Source of the DNA: Bacteroidaceae bacterium
GTDB lineage: Bacteria > Bacteroidota > Bacteroidia > Bacteroidales > Bacteroidaceae
NCBI GenBank assembly: GCA_900771425.1
Contig: CAAGNV010000012.1
Span: 1 to 28,794, forward strand
Direction of reading: 5' to 3'
Length of the DNA stretch: 28,794 bases
The notes beneath the pieces were generated by a model. That model saw only the letters and a list, made by a program, of their open reading frames with translations. It was not told the origin of the DNA and ran no database searches. Below, in pieces: positions 6,588 through 14,333 of the stretch. The position numbers and the translations under genes were made by a program. The stretch's first letter is position 1. Each line of letters starts with the position of its first letter.

Positions 6588-6656
6588 GTGAAAAGTGAAA
6601 AGTGAAAAGTGAAGAGTGAAAAGTAAGGACTAAAGACTAAAGAGAGAAGAGTGAAG
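6587..6656 (+). repeat. Heptanucleotide array, AGTGAAA family, 10 units
   Basis: The array starts at the last base of the preceding stop codon. The units are AGTGAAA three times, AGTGAAG, AGTGAAA, AGTAAGG, ACTAAAG twice, AGAGAAG and AGTGAAG. The period is exactly 7 throughout, and variation falls mainly in positions 2, 4 and 7. Confidence 0.85.
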
Positions 6657-6714
6657 AGAGAGTTATGGGCAGACTTATGTTCCGTTTCTGACTTTTCACT
6701 CTTCACTTTTTTTT
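6605..6714 (+). terminator. Perfect 20-bp inverted repeat with T8 tract, terminator-like
   Basis: The left arm 6605-6624 lies inside the heptamer array. It is perfectly complementary to 6691-6710, leaving a 66-base loop. The right arm runs into eight T residues (6707-6714). Read in the plus direction this could end the pepD transcript. The long loop makes classical intrinsic termination uncertain. Confidence 0.55.
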
Positions 6715-6765
6715 CGTACTCTGTCATCAGCATCATAATCCCTGACACCCATTAGACTTATTACT

Positions 6766-6848
6766 ACACCGACGCGACAGTAAACGACTCCGACGCGGTA
6801 GTTAACGACACCGACGTAGTAGTAAACGGCGCCGTCGATGCCGTAACC
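6766..6848 (+). repeat. 21-bp imperfect tandem repeat, about four units
   Basis: Units of 21 bp start at 6766, 6787, 6808 and 6829, with consensus AcnCCGACGcGgtAGTaAACG. One plus frame is open from 6756 to the TAG at 6893. It would read as a 7-residue repeat (TDATVND, SDAVVND, TDVVVNG) followed by about 20 non-repeat residues. No start codon precedes the repeat, so it may be the tail of a decayed gene. Apart from this and the flanking hairpins, nothing else was seen in the 6588-6919 gap. Confidence 0.65.
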
Positions 6849-6898
6849 ATGTATCAGGGGCTGTACGGAAGAATAGTCCAGTACGGATTATAGTTTAT

Positions 6899-6918
6899 GG
6901 GGGGCATCCCCCGTTTTT
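6899..6918 (+). terminator. Compact hairpin with T tract, 3' of rlmH
   Basis: GGGGG (within 6899-6904), loop CAT, CCCCC (6908-6912), then GTTTTT. This is intrinsic-terminator-like in the plus direction. In the minus direction (downstream of rlmH) the stem lacks a T tract, so it would serve rlmH only weakly. Confidence 0.55.
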
Positions 6919-6919
6919 G

Positions 6920-7393
6920 TTATTCGTGGTGATATTTCTCTCCGTTGATGATGGTGTATGCCCGATAGAGTTGTTCGGTGAAGATGATGCGTATCATCTG
7001 GTGAGAGAAGGTAAGGCGTGAGAGCGAGAGCATCTCGTTGCTTCGCTGATAGACTTGCTGTGAGAATCCGAAGGGTCCGCCGATGACGAACACGAGGTTG
7101 CGTGTGCCTGCGTTTTGTTTCTTGCCAATCCATGCGGCAAGTTCGATGCTGCGGAGTTCTTTGCCGTGTTCGTCGAGTAGGACGACATGGTCGCCGTCGT
7201 GTATCTGCCGGAGTATGAGTTCGCCTTCCTGCTGTCGCTGCTGGTCGGCTGTGAGTGCCTTTGTGTTTTTCAGTTCGGGTATGGTTACGACGGTGTACTG
7301 CGTGTAGTGGCTGAGTCGCTTCACGTATTCGTCCGTTATTTTCTGGAAGTCGGCATTGGTGGTCTTTCCTACTTGAATCAGCGTTGTCTTCAT
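6920..7393 (-). CDS. rlmH: 23S rRNA (pseudouridine1915-N3)-methyltransferase RlmH
   Basis: The 157-aa product is a standard-length SPOUT methyltransferase that modifies pseudouridine 1915 in helix 69 of 23S rRNA. Diagnostic stretches are MKTTLIQVGKT at the start, LLDEHGKELRSIELA, the SAM-binding knot FVIGGPFGFS, and the C-terminal LSRLTFSHQMIRIIFTEQLYRA with YHHE at the very end. It follows the acidic hypothetical gene by 20 bases on the same strand and probably shares its promoter at 7931-7938. Confidence 0.96.
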   Translation of the reverse strand: MKTTLIQVGKTTNADFQKITDEYVKRLSHYTQYTVVTIPELKNTKALTADQQRQQEGELILRQIHDGDHVVLLDEHGKELRSIELAAWIGKKQNAGTRNLVFVIGGPFGFSQQVYQRSNEMLSLSRLTFSHQMIRIIFTEQLYRAYTIINGEKYHHE

Positions 7394-7413
7394 TGTCTGG
7401 ATTCCTGCGGGGA

Positions 7414-7863
7414 CTATTGGTTCATGAGTTCGAGCAGGAAATCGTCGAGTTCTTTGTCGAGTCCCTTGAGGAGGTCTTCGGTGATGAATATGGTCTCGTC
7501 ATCGACGAAGTACAGTTCTTCGATGGTTTCGTGTTCAGCGTCTTCAAGTACGAAGGTAAATGGTTTTGAAAGGCTTGACAGTGGCAGGGCATTCTCGGCA
7601 TGGAGTTGCCTGAGCAGTCCGCGCAGTGGCTTGACGACCAGTTCCTCGATTTCTCCGCCGTCCACGTCAATCCATTCCTCGATGGTCACGGTGTTGACGA
7701 TGAGGTCTTCGTCGTCGCAGAATGTGAGTATGCCCGTGTCGGCATCGAGCTGCATGTGTATGTCGGTTATGACCTGGAAGTCAATGTCGGTTTCGAATTT
7801 GCTTACTGCCTCAATGATTGCATTGCGTAGCAGTTGGATGGTTTCGTTACTGATGCTGCACAT
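7414..7863 (-). CDS. Acidic hypothetical protein, 149 aa
   Basis: I do not recognise a family. The protein is strongly acidic: by hand count 36 of 149 residues are Asp or Glu against about 8 Lys or Arg. It has no signal peptide or membrane helix, so it is cytosolic. A repeated pattern of acidic clusters followed by hydrophobic strands (TFCDDEDLIVNTVTIEEW, YFVDDETIFITEDLL) suggests a beta-rich fold. The C-terminus KELDDFLLELMNQ looks helical. It is the first gene of a two-gene unit with rlmH. The TAACTTTG -7 box 68 bases upstream of the ATG supports this start. A ribosome- or nucleic-acid-mimic role is possible but only suggested by charge and neighbour. Confidence 0.75.
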   Translation of the reverse strand: MCSISNETIQLLRNAIIEAVSKFETDIDFQVITDIHMQLDADTGILTFCDDEDLIVNTVTIEEWIDVDGGEIEELVVKPLRGLLRQLHAENALPLSSLSKPFTFVLEDAEHETIEELYFVDDETIFITEDLLKGLDKELDDFLLELMNQ

Positions 7864-7930
7864 ATTGTCTCTTTTTATTATGAATTGCTGAATGCGTCTT
7901 GCCCTATCGCTTACGACAGATTGTCCAGGG

Positions 7931-7938
7931 CAAAGTTA
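7931..7938 (-). promoter_or_regulatory. -7 promoter box for the acidic protein/rlmH unit
   Basis: TAACTTTG on the minus strand. The region just upstream (7943-7978) repeats TTGATGATT-like words, which could be operator sites or simple AT-rich spacer. Confidence 0.5.
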
Positions 7939-8043
7939 CGAAATTATTGATATTGATGATTGATAATTGATGATTATTTGCAAAAAAATATGTAAAAAGG
8001 GTGAAAAGCATGTGGTGTGAAGTGTAAATTCAATTATTTTCGT

Positions 8044-8051
8044 TAACTTTG
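8044..8051 (+). promoter_or_regulatory. -7 promoter box for uvrA
   Basis: TAACTTTG on the plus strand, 43 bases before the uvrA ATG. Between them lies a C4/G5 hairpin (8067-8079, CCCC-TCGC-GGGGG) in the 5' leader. No convincing -33 TTTG was found. Confidence 0.55.
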
Positions 8052-8094
8052 CATAATTTAATCTCTCCCCTCGCGGGGGTAGCGGTACTGGCAT

Positions 8095-11010
8095 ATGAAT
8101 GAAAATGAAGGCATGATACGCGTGTATGGTGCGCGTGTCCATAATTTAAAGAACATAGATGTTGAGATTCCGCGTGGTGGCCTGACGGTCATTACGGGAC
8201 TGAGTGGCAGCGGCAAGTCGAGTCTTGCCTTCGATACGATATTTGCCGAGGGGCAGCGGCGTTACATCGAGACTTTCTCGGCTTACGTCCGTAACTTCCT
8301 CGGTGGACTGACACGCCCTGACGTTGACAAGATAACGGGACTGAGTCCTGTCATCAGCATCGAACAGAAGACTACGAGCAAGAATCCGCGAAGCACCGTG
8401 GGTACCGTTACCGAGATCTACGACTACATCCGACTGCTCTTTGCGCGTGCTGCCGATGCCTACTCGTATGAGACGGGCGAACTGATGGTGAAATATACTC
8501 AGGAACAGATTGTGAACCTGATTGTCGAGCACTATGACCTGCACCGCGTGATGATTCTTGCCCCGGTTGTCCGCAGCCGAAAGGGTCATTACCGCGAACT
8601 GTTTGAAAGTCTGGCGAAGAAGGGTTACCTGCGTGTACGTGTTGACGACGAGGTGCGTGAACTTGTTCCGGGCATGCAGGTTGACCGATACAGGAACCAC
8701 AACATCGAAGTGGTAGTTGACCGCCTCATCGCAAGCAGCAAGGACACGGAACGCCTGACTAAGAGCGTCGGCACAGCCATGCAGCTGGGCGAGGGTCTGA
8801 TCATGGTACTTGATGCCGACAACGGCGAGGTCAAGCACTACTCGCGCCGACTGATGTGTCCGACTACAGGCCTCAGTTATCACGACCCTGCACCTAACAA
8901 CTTCTCGTTCAATTCGCCTCAAGGTGCCTGTCCGCGGTGTAAGGGACTGGGCTACATATCGCTTATTGACATCAACAAGATAATCCCCGACCGCAACCTG
9001 TCAATCCGTGCCGGAGCCCTTGCTCCCCTTGGCAAGTTCCGTCAGACGATGATATTCTGGCAGTTGGAGGCTGTACTTGAGTTACATGGCTATACGCTCG
9101 ACACTCCTATTTCTATTATGACCGAAGACGCAGTCAACGACGTCATCTACGGCAGTACCGAACGTATCCGCATCAAGGCAGCCTACATCCAGCAGACCAA
9201 CGACTTCTACACGTCATACGAAGGTCTGGGCAAATACTTGCAGCAGGTAAAGGATGCCGACGATTCGGCTCAGGCACAGCGGTGGGCAGAGTCGTTCGAT
9301 ACCGTCACCGAATGCCCCGAATGCCATGGTGCGCGACTTAACCGTGAGGCCTTGCATTACCGTCTTGCGGGCAAGAACATACACGACCTCGTCAACATGG
9401 ACCTGCGCGAACTGTACGAATGGATGAGCCACGTGCATGCCGACCTGACCGACCGTCAGAACCAGATTGCGGGCGAAATCATCAAGGAGATACGCAACAG
9501 GCTGTCGTTCCTGCTCGACGTAGGACTCGACTACCTCTCGCTCAACCGCAGTTCGATGAGTCTTTCTGGCGGCGAGAGCCAGCGCATCAGGCTTGCCACA
9601 CAGATCGGTGCCAAGTTGGTCAACGTGCTTTACATACTCGACGAACCCAGCATCGGACTCCATCAGCGCGACAACGACCGGCTCATTGCCTCGCTCAAGC
9701 ACCTGCGCGACGAGGGCAACACGGTCATCGTCGTCGAGCACGACAAGGACATGATGCTCAATGCCGACTACATCATCGACATAGGTCCTCTGGCTGGACG
9801 CAAGGGAGGTGAAGTGATGTTCCAGGGGACACCCGAGGAACTCATGAAGACCGACACACTGACGGCAAGATACCTGAAACAGCCCTCCCCTCTCAACTCT
9901 AATCTCTCATCTCTAAGCTCTCAACCCGCATCTCTAAGCTCTAATCCCTCATCTCTAAGCTCTAATCTCTCAACTCTAAGCTCTAATCTCTCCCCTCTAA
10001 GCTCTAATCTCTCATCTCTAAGCTCTCAACCCCCATCCCTCACCCTCTACGGCTGTACCGGAAACAACCTGAAGGACGTAAGCGTGACCTTCCCCTTAGG
10101 CAAACTGCTGTGCGTGACCGGAGTGAGCGGGTCGGGCAAGTCAACACTCATCAACGACACGCTCCAGCCGATACTCAGTCAGCGATTCTACAACTCACTG
10201 CGCGAGCCGTTAGGCTACCGGCGCATCGAAGGACTGGAACACGTGAACAAGGTAGTGACCGTCGATCAGTCGCCTATAGGCAAGTCGCCGCGAAGCAACC
10301 CTGCCACCTACACGGGCGTGTTCAGCGACATACGCGACCTCTTCGTCAAGATGCCCGAGGCTCAGGTACGAGGATACAAGCCCGGGCGGTTCTCCTTCAA
10401 CGTGAAAGGCGGACGATGCGAGGCATGCGGAGGCAACGGATACAAGACCATCGCCATGAACTTCCTGCCCGACGTGCTCTCACCCTGCGAAGTATGTCAC
10501 GGCAAGCGCTATAACCGCGAGACCCTCGAAGTCAGGTTCAAGGGCAAGTCCATTGCCGACGTGCTCGACATGACCATCAACCAGGCCGTCGAGTTCTTCG
10601 AAAACCAACCTCAGATTCTCAACAAGATAAAGGTCATACAGGAGGTCGGACTGGGATACATCAAACTCGGACAGCCCTCGACGACTCTTTCGGGAGGCGA
10701 ATGCCAGCGCGTGAAACTCGCTACCGAACTGAGCCGGAAAGACACGGGGCGAACCGTCTATATACTCGACGAACCCACCACGGGACTGCACTACGAGGAC
10801 ATCCGCGCTCTGATGTCGGTACTGCGCCGACTGGTCGATAAGGGCAACACCGTGATCGTCATCGAGCATAACGTCGATGTGATACGCCAGGCCGACTACA
10901 TCATCGACATGGGTCCCGAAGGCGGAAAAGGCGGTGGCACCGTCGTGGTTCAGGGAACCATCGAACAAGTAAGAAACTCAAGACAAGGACATACATGGAA
11001 GTATATTTGA
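8095..11010 (+). CDS. uvrA: Excinuclease ABC subunit A, with repeat-expanded linker
   Basis: The 971-aa protein is the damage-recognition ATPase of nucleotide excision repair. The first ABC module has Walker A GLSGSGKSS (about residue 35), signature LSGGESQR and Walker B LYILDEPSIGLH. The second has GVSGSGKST, LSGGECQR and YILDEPTTGLH. The C-terminal zinc module is intact (CEACGGNG and CEVCHGKR). The N-terminal one shows MCPTTG then ACPRCKGLG, so one usual Cys is absent; that module is not essential in E. coli. Residues 597-652 between the ABC halves are not UvrA-like. They are a Ser/Leu repeat (NLSSLSS-type, 7 residues) encoded by 24 heptanucleotides. The insert is in frame, so the protein should still fold as a linker. 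The gene overlaps rmuC by 16 bases. Confidence 0.96.
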   Translation: MNENEGMIRVYGARVHNLKNIDVEIPRGGLTVITGLSGSGKSSLAFDTIFAEGQRRYIETFSAYVRNFLGGLTRPDVDKITGLSPVISIEQKTTSKNPRSTVGTVTEIYDYIRLLFARAADAYSYETGELMVKYTQEQIVNLIVEHYDLHRVMILAPVVRSRKGHYRELFESLAKKGYLRVRVDDEVRELVPGMQVDRYRNHNIEVVVDRLIASSKDTERLTKSVGTAMQLGEGLIMVLDADNGEVKHYSRRLMCPTTGLSYHDPAPNNFSFNSPQGACPRCKGLGYISLIDINKIIPDRNLSIRAGALAPLGKFRQTMIFWQLEAVLELHGYTLDTPISIMTEDAVNDVIYGSTERIRIKAAYIQQTNDFYTSYEGLGKYLQQVKDADDSAQAQRWAESFDTVTECPECHGARLNREALHYRLAGKNIHDLVNMDLRELYEWMSHVHADLTDRQNQIAGEIIKEIRNRLSFLLDVGLDYLSLNRSSMSLSGGESQRIRLATQIGAKLVNVLYILDEPSIGLHQRDNDRLIASLKHLRDEGNTVIVVEHDKDMMLNADYIIDIGPLAGRKGGEVMFQGTPEELMKTDTLTARYLKQPSPLNSNLSSLSSQPASLSSNPSSLSSNLSTLSSNLSPLSSNLSSLSSQPPSLTLYGCTGNNLKDVSVTFPLGKLLCVTGVSGSGKSTLINDTLQPILSQRFYNSLREPLGYRRIEGLEHVNKVVTVDQSPIGKSPRSNPATYTGVFSDIRDLFVKMPEAQVRGYKPGRFSFNVKGGRCEACGGNGYKTIAMNFLPDVLSPCEVCHGKRYNRETLEVRFKGKSIADVLDMTINQAVEFFENQPQILNKIKVIQEVGLGYIKLGQPSTTLSGGECQRVKLATELSRKDTGRTVYILDEPTTGLHYEDIRALMSVLRRLVDKGNTVIVIEHNVDVIRQADYIIDMGPEGGKGGGTVVVQGTIEQVRNSRQGHTWKYI
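9883..10050 (+). repeat. In-frame heptanucleotide array inside uvrA, 24 units
   Basis: Consecutive 7-mers of the CTCTAAG/CTCTAAT/CTCTCAT family run from 9883 to 10050 without a period break. Three units make 21 bases, so the array reads as a 7-residue peptide repeat. The same CTCTAAK heptamer forms the spacer after rmuC (12403-12513). Confidence 0.88.
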
Positions 11011-12386
11011 TAACAGGGGCAGCCCTCGGACTCGTCGTTGCCGCCATAGTCTGGTTCTTCACTGACAGACGAAACAAGGAACTCCTCCAGCGGCTCACTG
11101 ACCTCAGCCATGTCGTCAGCGAGAAGGACTCCGTGATAGCGGAGCGCAACACAGTAGTGGCTGGACTCAGGGACTCGCTGTCACAACTGCGCATCGACAT
11201 CGCCGTCAGGGACAGCCAATACGCACAGGCACAGGACGACATACGCCGCACCGAGGAAGCACTGCGACTGGCTCAGGAAGACATCCGCCAACTGGCAAAA
11301 CGACCGTCGGCCGAACAGGTGGAACTCATACGCCAGCAGATGCTCAGTGCCACCAGCGACATACTGAAGGCACGGCAGGGCGAACTCGCTGCCGGCAACA
11401 GGGAACAGATTGGTGCCATACTCACTCCGCTGCAGCAGGAAATCAAACTGATGAAGGAGGCGGTTGACCGCAGCAAGGAATCGCAGACCGAGACGCAAAG
11501 CTCGCTCCGCACTCAGATCGACATGCTCATGCAGCAGTCCGCCGAGATAGGCCGACGGGCGGACCGACTCGCCACGGCTCTCACCGCCGAGACCAAGACC
11601 CAGGGCAACTTCGGCGAAGTCAAACTCATCGAACTGCTCGAAAGCATGGAACTGGAGAAAGGCACGCACTTCGACATACAGGAGACCATGCGCGACGAGA
11701 ACGGCGACCCCGTCAAGTCCGACGAGGGACGACGGCTCATACCCGACGTCATACTCCACTTCACCGACAACCGCGACGCCATCATCGACTCGAAGATGTC
11801 TATCACCGCATTCGAGAACTACATGAACGCCACCGACCAGCAGGAACGGCAGGACGCTCTCAGGGCGCACATCGCAAGCGTACGCAGGCATGTCGATGAA
11901 CTGTCACGCAAGAACTACAGCCGATACATCAAGCCCGGCCACCAGTCCCTCGGCTACGTCATCATGTATATGTTCAGCGAGTCGGCACTCCAACTCGCCC
12001 TCTGCAACGACACCGCCCTGTGGAAATACGCCTTCGACCGCAACGTATTCATCACCGGCAGTCAGAACCTATATGCCGTACTGCGACTGACCAAGGAGAG
12101 CTGGACACTCGTCGAGCAGACTCGCAACCAGGAACAGATTATGAAGTATGCCGACATCATCGTACGCCGCGTACAGGACTTCGCACAGAACTTCAAGCAA
12201 ATCGGCACACACATATCCGACCTGCAGAAGACCTACGACGAAATACAGCGCAACACAGCCGAGACCGACCGAAGCATCATCGTCGCCGCGCGCCAACTCA
12301 CCTATTACGGAGCACGCGAGTCGAAAGTAAAGAAAGCCAAGACACTGCCCGCCAACGAACTCTTCGGCGCTGACGAGGAGGCGTAG
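10995..12386 (+). CDS. rmuC: DNA recombination protein RmuC
   Basis: The 463-aa protein has an N-terminal membrane helix (about 2-22, VYLITGAALGLVVAAIVWFF) and a long coiled-coil region (about 25-200). The RmuC nuclease-like domain (about 205-420) carries the family stretches QGNFGEVKLIELLE, PDVILHF, AIIDSKMS and FENYMNA. In E. coli RmuC limits inversion at short repeats, and homologues are thought to be nucleases. Length fits the family. The ATG lies 16 bases inside the end of uvrA, so translation is probably coupled, placing two genome-maintenance functions in one operon. The C-terminus ends NELFGADEEA. Confidence 0.94.
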   Translation: MEVYLITGAALGLVVAAIVWFFTDRRNKELLQRLTDLSHVVSEKDSVIAERNTVVAGLRDSLSQLRIDIAVRDSQYAQAQDDIRRTEEALRLAQEDIRQLAKRPSAEQVELIRQQMLSATSDILKARQGELAAGNREQIGAILTPLQQEIKLMKEAVDRSKESQTETQSSLRTQIDMLMQQSAEIGRRADRLATALTAETKTQGNFGEVKLIELLESMELEKGTHFDIQETMRDENGDPVKSDEGRRLIPDVILHFTDNRDAIIDSKMSITAFENYMNATDQQERQDALRAHIASVRRHVDELSRKNYSRYIKPGHQSLGYVIMYMFSESALQLALCNDTALWKYAFDRNVFITGSQNLYAVLRLTKESWTLVEQTRNQEQIMKYADIIVRRVQDFAQNFKQIGTHISDLQKTYDEIQRNTAETDRSIIVAARQLTYYGARESKVKKAKTLPANELFGADEEA

Positions 12387-12402
12387 GTGTGTGTGGTGAG
12401 GA

Positions 12403-12513
12403 GAGATTGTAGATTAGAGATTAAAGCTTAGAGAGATTGTAGCTTAGAGAGCCATCCGGATGGTCTCCCATCTTTAATCTCTAATCTCTAAGCTCTAATC
12501 TCTAAGCTCTAAA
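12403..12513 (+). repeat. Heptamer array forming a large inverted repeat after rmuC
   Basis: The right arm (12472-12513) is six tandem heptamers of CTCTAAK type. The left arm carries the same heptamers on the other strand, so 12412-12426 is perfectly complementary to 12472-12486. The apex contains the 12-bp palindrome CCATCCGGATGG (12452-12463). It may act as a transcription end for uvrA-rmuC, but no T tract follows. The rest of the 12387-12698 gap holds only the promoter region below. Confidence 0.8.
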
Positions 12514-12634
12514 TAGCCATTGGCACGCAGCCAAAAAGGTCATTAAAACATGTACGGAAATATCGTAAGCCGTAACGCACAACTATCGTTGTTTCAAGCC
12601 TAATTTCAATCATGAACTTTTAAATTTTTGACAT

Positions 12635-12670
12635 TATCGACTGCTATCTCGATAAAATTGCATAACTTTG
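12635..12670 (+). promoter_or_regulatory. Promoter region of the LysM receptor-like gene
   Basis: The -7 box TAACTTTG (12663-12670) lies 28 bases before the ATG. An interrupted palindrome TATCGA-N8-TCGATA (12635-12654) overlaps the expected -33 region and could be an operator. Confidence 0.45.
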
Positions 12671-12698
12671 CAGTCTGAAATATGAACATCCGACAATT

Positions 12699-14333
12699 AT
12701 GAAACTAACGTACAGAATCATTGCTTCGGTCGTCTGCCTGGCGATTGCCCTGTCGGCAGGCGCTCAGGTGCGTCACGAAGTCAAGCCGGGGGAGACTCTC
12801 TACGGCATCAGCAACAGGTACGGCGTCACGATCAACGACATACAGAAGTCCAACCCCGGTCTGGGCGAGAGCCTCATGAGCGGACAGGTCATCGTCATCC
12901 CTACGGTTCAGCAGGGGGAGGCAGCAGCAACGCCTCAGCAATCGGCAGCGGTAACGCCCCAGCAGACGGCGGCGGCAGCAACGCCTCAGTCGGCAGTCAC
13001 GAACGGGGGCGACTATGTCACCACGGCTGACGGCAGGGTGCTGTTCGACGCTGACGGTCGCCCTATCCCGCGCTGCAAGGAGGTTTACGTGGTGAAGAAG
13101 AAGGACACGCTGTTCGGCATTGCGCGCGACCACGGCGTGACCCTCTATGCGCTGCTCGACGCCAACCCGGGCATCGACCCCGAGAAGAAGCTGAAGAAGA
13201 ACACGGAACTGTGCATCCCTTACACCGAGGCTGAGATTCAGGCAATGCTTCCGCCCGAACCGGTCGTCGAGGAGAAGATCTATACCCCTGTGTCGGTCGG
13301 CATCATCATGCCTTACGGTCTTGCCGAAGAGAAGAAGACGAAGGACATGATCACGATGGTGGACTTCTACGAGGGTGTCATGCTTGCCATCAGGGACCTG
13401 AAGGCTGAGGGAGTGAGCGCCAACGTGTTTGCGTACGACGAAGCCGACATCGACAGCGTGCTCGCCCTGCCTCAGATGCAGAACCTGCAGGTGATCATCG
13501 GTGCCAAGAGTCCTGAGAACATCGACAAGCTCGTCCGCTTCACCAAGCGTCACGGCATGAGACTGGTCGTGCCGATGTCGTCGAACTCGCTGATCGTAAG
13601 CAATAGTCCTCATGTCTTCCAGGTAAACTGCAAGATGGAGTCGGGCGACTACGCAGGAGCATTCCAGTCGTATGCGGAGATGAACCCCAACGCCCACTTC
13701 GTGTTCGTCACCATCAACGAGCAGCTGGACAAGTCGGACTACGTGGCTCGGCTCAAGAATTACCTCAACAGTCACAATATGGCTTACGACGACGTCGAAT
13801 TCAAGGACATCGCCGCCCTCACCGACAAACTCGCTGCCGACAGGGACAATGTGCTCGTGCTGTCGTCAAGTACCAAGACTGCCTTCGAGCGCGTTGCCCG
13901 CAAACTGGCTGACATGGAACTGGCATCGTACCGGATGACCATGCTCGGCTACAACGACTGGCAGGCATTTGCCGACAAGGAGGCAGAGGCATTCAGCAAG
14001 CTGCGCTGCTCGTTCTTCACGACTTTCTACATGAACCCTAACGCGACATCGACCCATACGTTCAACCAGAAGTTCAGAAGCGCATTCCAGCGCGAGCAGT
14101 TCAGCTCGTACCCTCGTTACGGCATGCTGGGATACGACATCGCCAACTTCTTCGTACGACACCTCTACTGGGAGGGCGAAGACTTCGATGCCGACATCGA
14201 GAACCTCAGTACCACGGCATATCAGAACCCTCTCCGCTTCAGGAAGAAAAGCCCTGCAAGCGGATACGTCAACAAGGCCATGATGTTCGTACAGTACAAT
14301 GCCGACGGAACCGTCAGCGTGAAACAATACTAA
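12699..14333 (+). CDS. Double LysM protein with periplasmic receptor-like domain
   Basis: The 544-aa exported protein has a signal peptide (1-22, ending SAGAQ). LysM 1 spans about 25-68 (HEVKPGETLYGISNRYGVTI). A Gln/Ala/Thr-rich linker follows (71-100), then LysM 2 at about 128-174 (YVVKKKDTLFGIARDHGVTL). A large C-terminal domain (198-544) resembles type I periplasmic binding proteins of the Leu/Ile/Val family, with VGIIMPY, IIGAKSPENIDKLVRFTKRHGMRLVVPMSS and LGYNDW. LysM binds peptidoglycan glycan strands. The receptor-like part may sense or organise envelope components, similar to the LpoA-type use of this fold; that comparison is inference. The stop overlaps the next ATG (TAATG), so the outer-membrane barrel protein is translationally coupled. 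A promoter lies just upstream. Confidence 0.88.
   Translation: MKLTYRIIASVVCLAIALSAGAQVRHEVKPGETLYGISNRYGVTINDIQKSNPGLGESLMSGQVIVIPTVQQGEAAATPQQSAAVTPQQTAAAATPQSAVTNGGDYVTTADGRVLFDADGRPIPRCKEVYVVKKKDTLFGIARDHGVTLYALLDANPGIDPEKKLKKNTELCIPYTEAEIQAMLPPEPVVEEKIYTPVSVGIIMPYGLAEEKKTKDMITMVDFYEGVMLAIRDLKAEGVSANVFAYDEADIDSVLALPQMQNLQVIIGAKSPENIDKLVRFTKRHGMRLVVPMSSNSLIVSNSPHVFQVNCKMESGDYAGAFQSYAEMNPNAHFVFVTINEQLDKSDYVARLKNYLNSHNMAYDDVEFKDIAALTDKLAADRDNVLVLSSSTKTAFERVARKLADMELASYRMTMLGYNDWQAFADKEAEAFSKLRCSFFTTFYMNPNATSTHTFNQKFRSAFQREQFSSYPRYGMLGYDIANFFVRHLYWEGEDFDADIENLSTTAYQNPLRFRKKSPASGYVNKAMMFVQYNADGTVSVKQY

Noticed and set aside
6542..6748. Minus-strand 68-codon ORF across the heptamer array
   Set aside because: It mostly translates the AGTGAAA repeat and its inverted arm (LFTFHFSLFT pattern) and has no independent support.
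8067..8079. C4/G5 hairpin in the uvrA leader as another copy of the DUF559 cassette end
   Set aside because: Only the C-run/G-run resemblance is shared; the flanking AAGCCTCC and ATGTGCT words are absent.
8146..8922. Minus-strand ORF of 258 codons opposite uvrA
   Set aside because: Antisense shadow of the conserved UvrA N-terminus.
8770..8960. Missing Cys in the N-terminal zinc module of UvrA as a loss of function
   Set aside because: MCPTTG may be common in this UvrA lineage, and this module is dispensable in E. coli; the essential C-terminal zinc site is intact.
9883..10050. CRISPR-like array in uvrA and at the other heptamer sites
   Set aside because: Units are 7 bases with no unique spacers, and no cas genes are present.
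12705..13775. Long minus-strand ORF (356 codons) opposite the LysM gene
   Set aside because: Its product is His/Val/Asp-rich with no domain, an antisense shadow of a gene with a signal peptide and two LysM domains.
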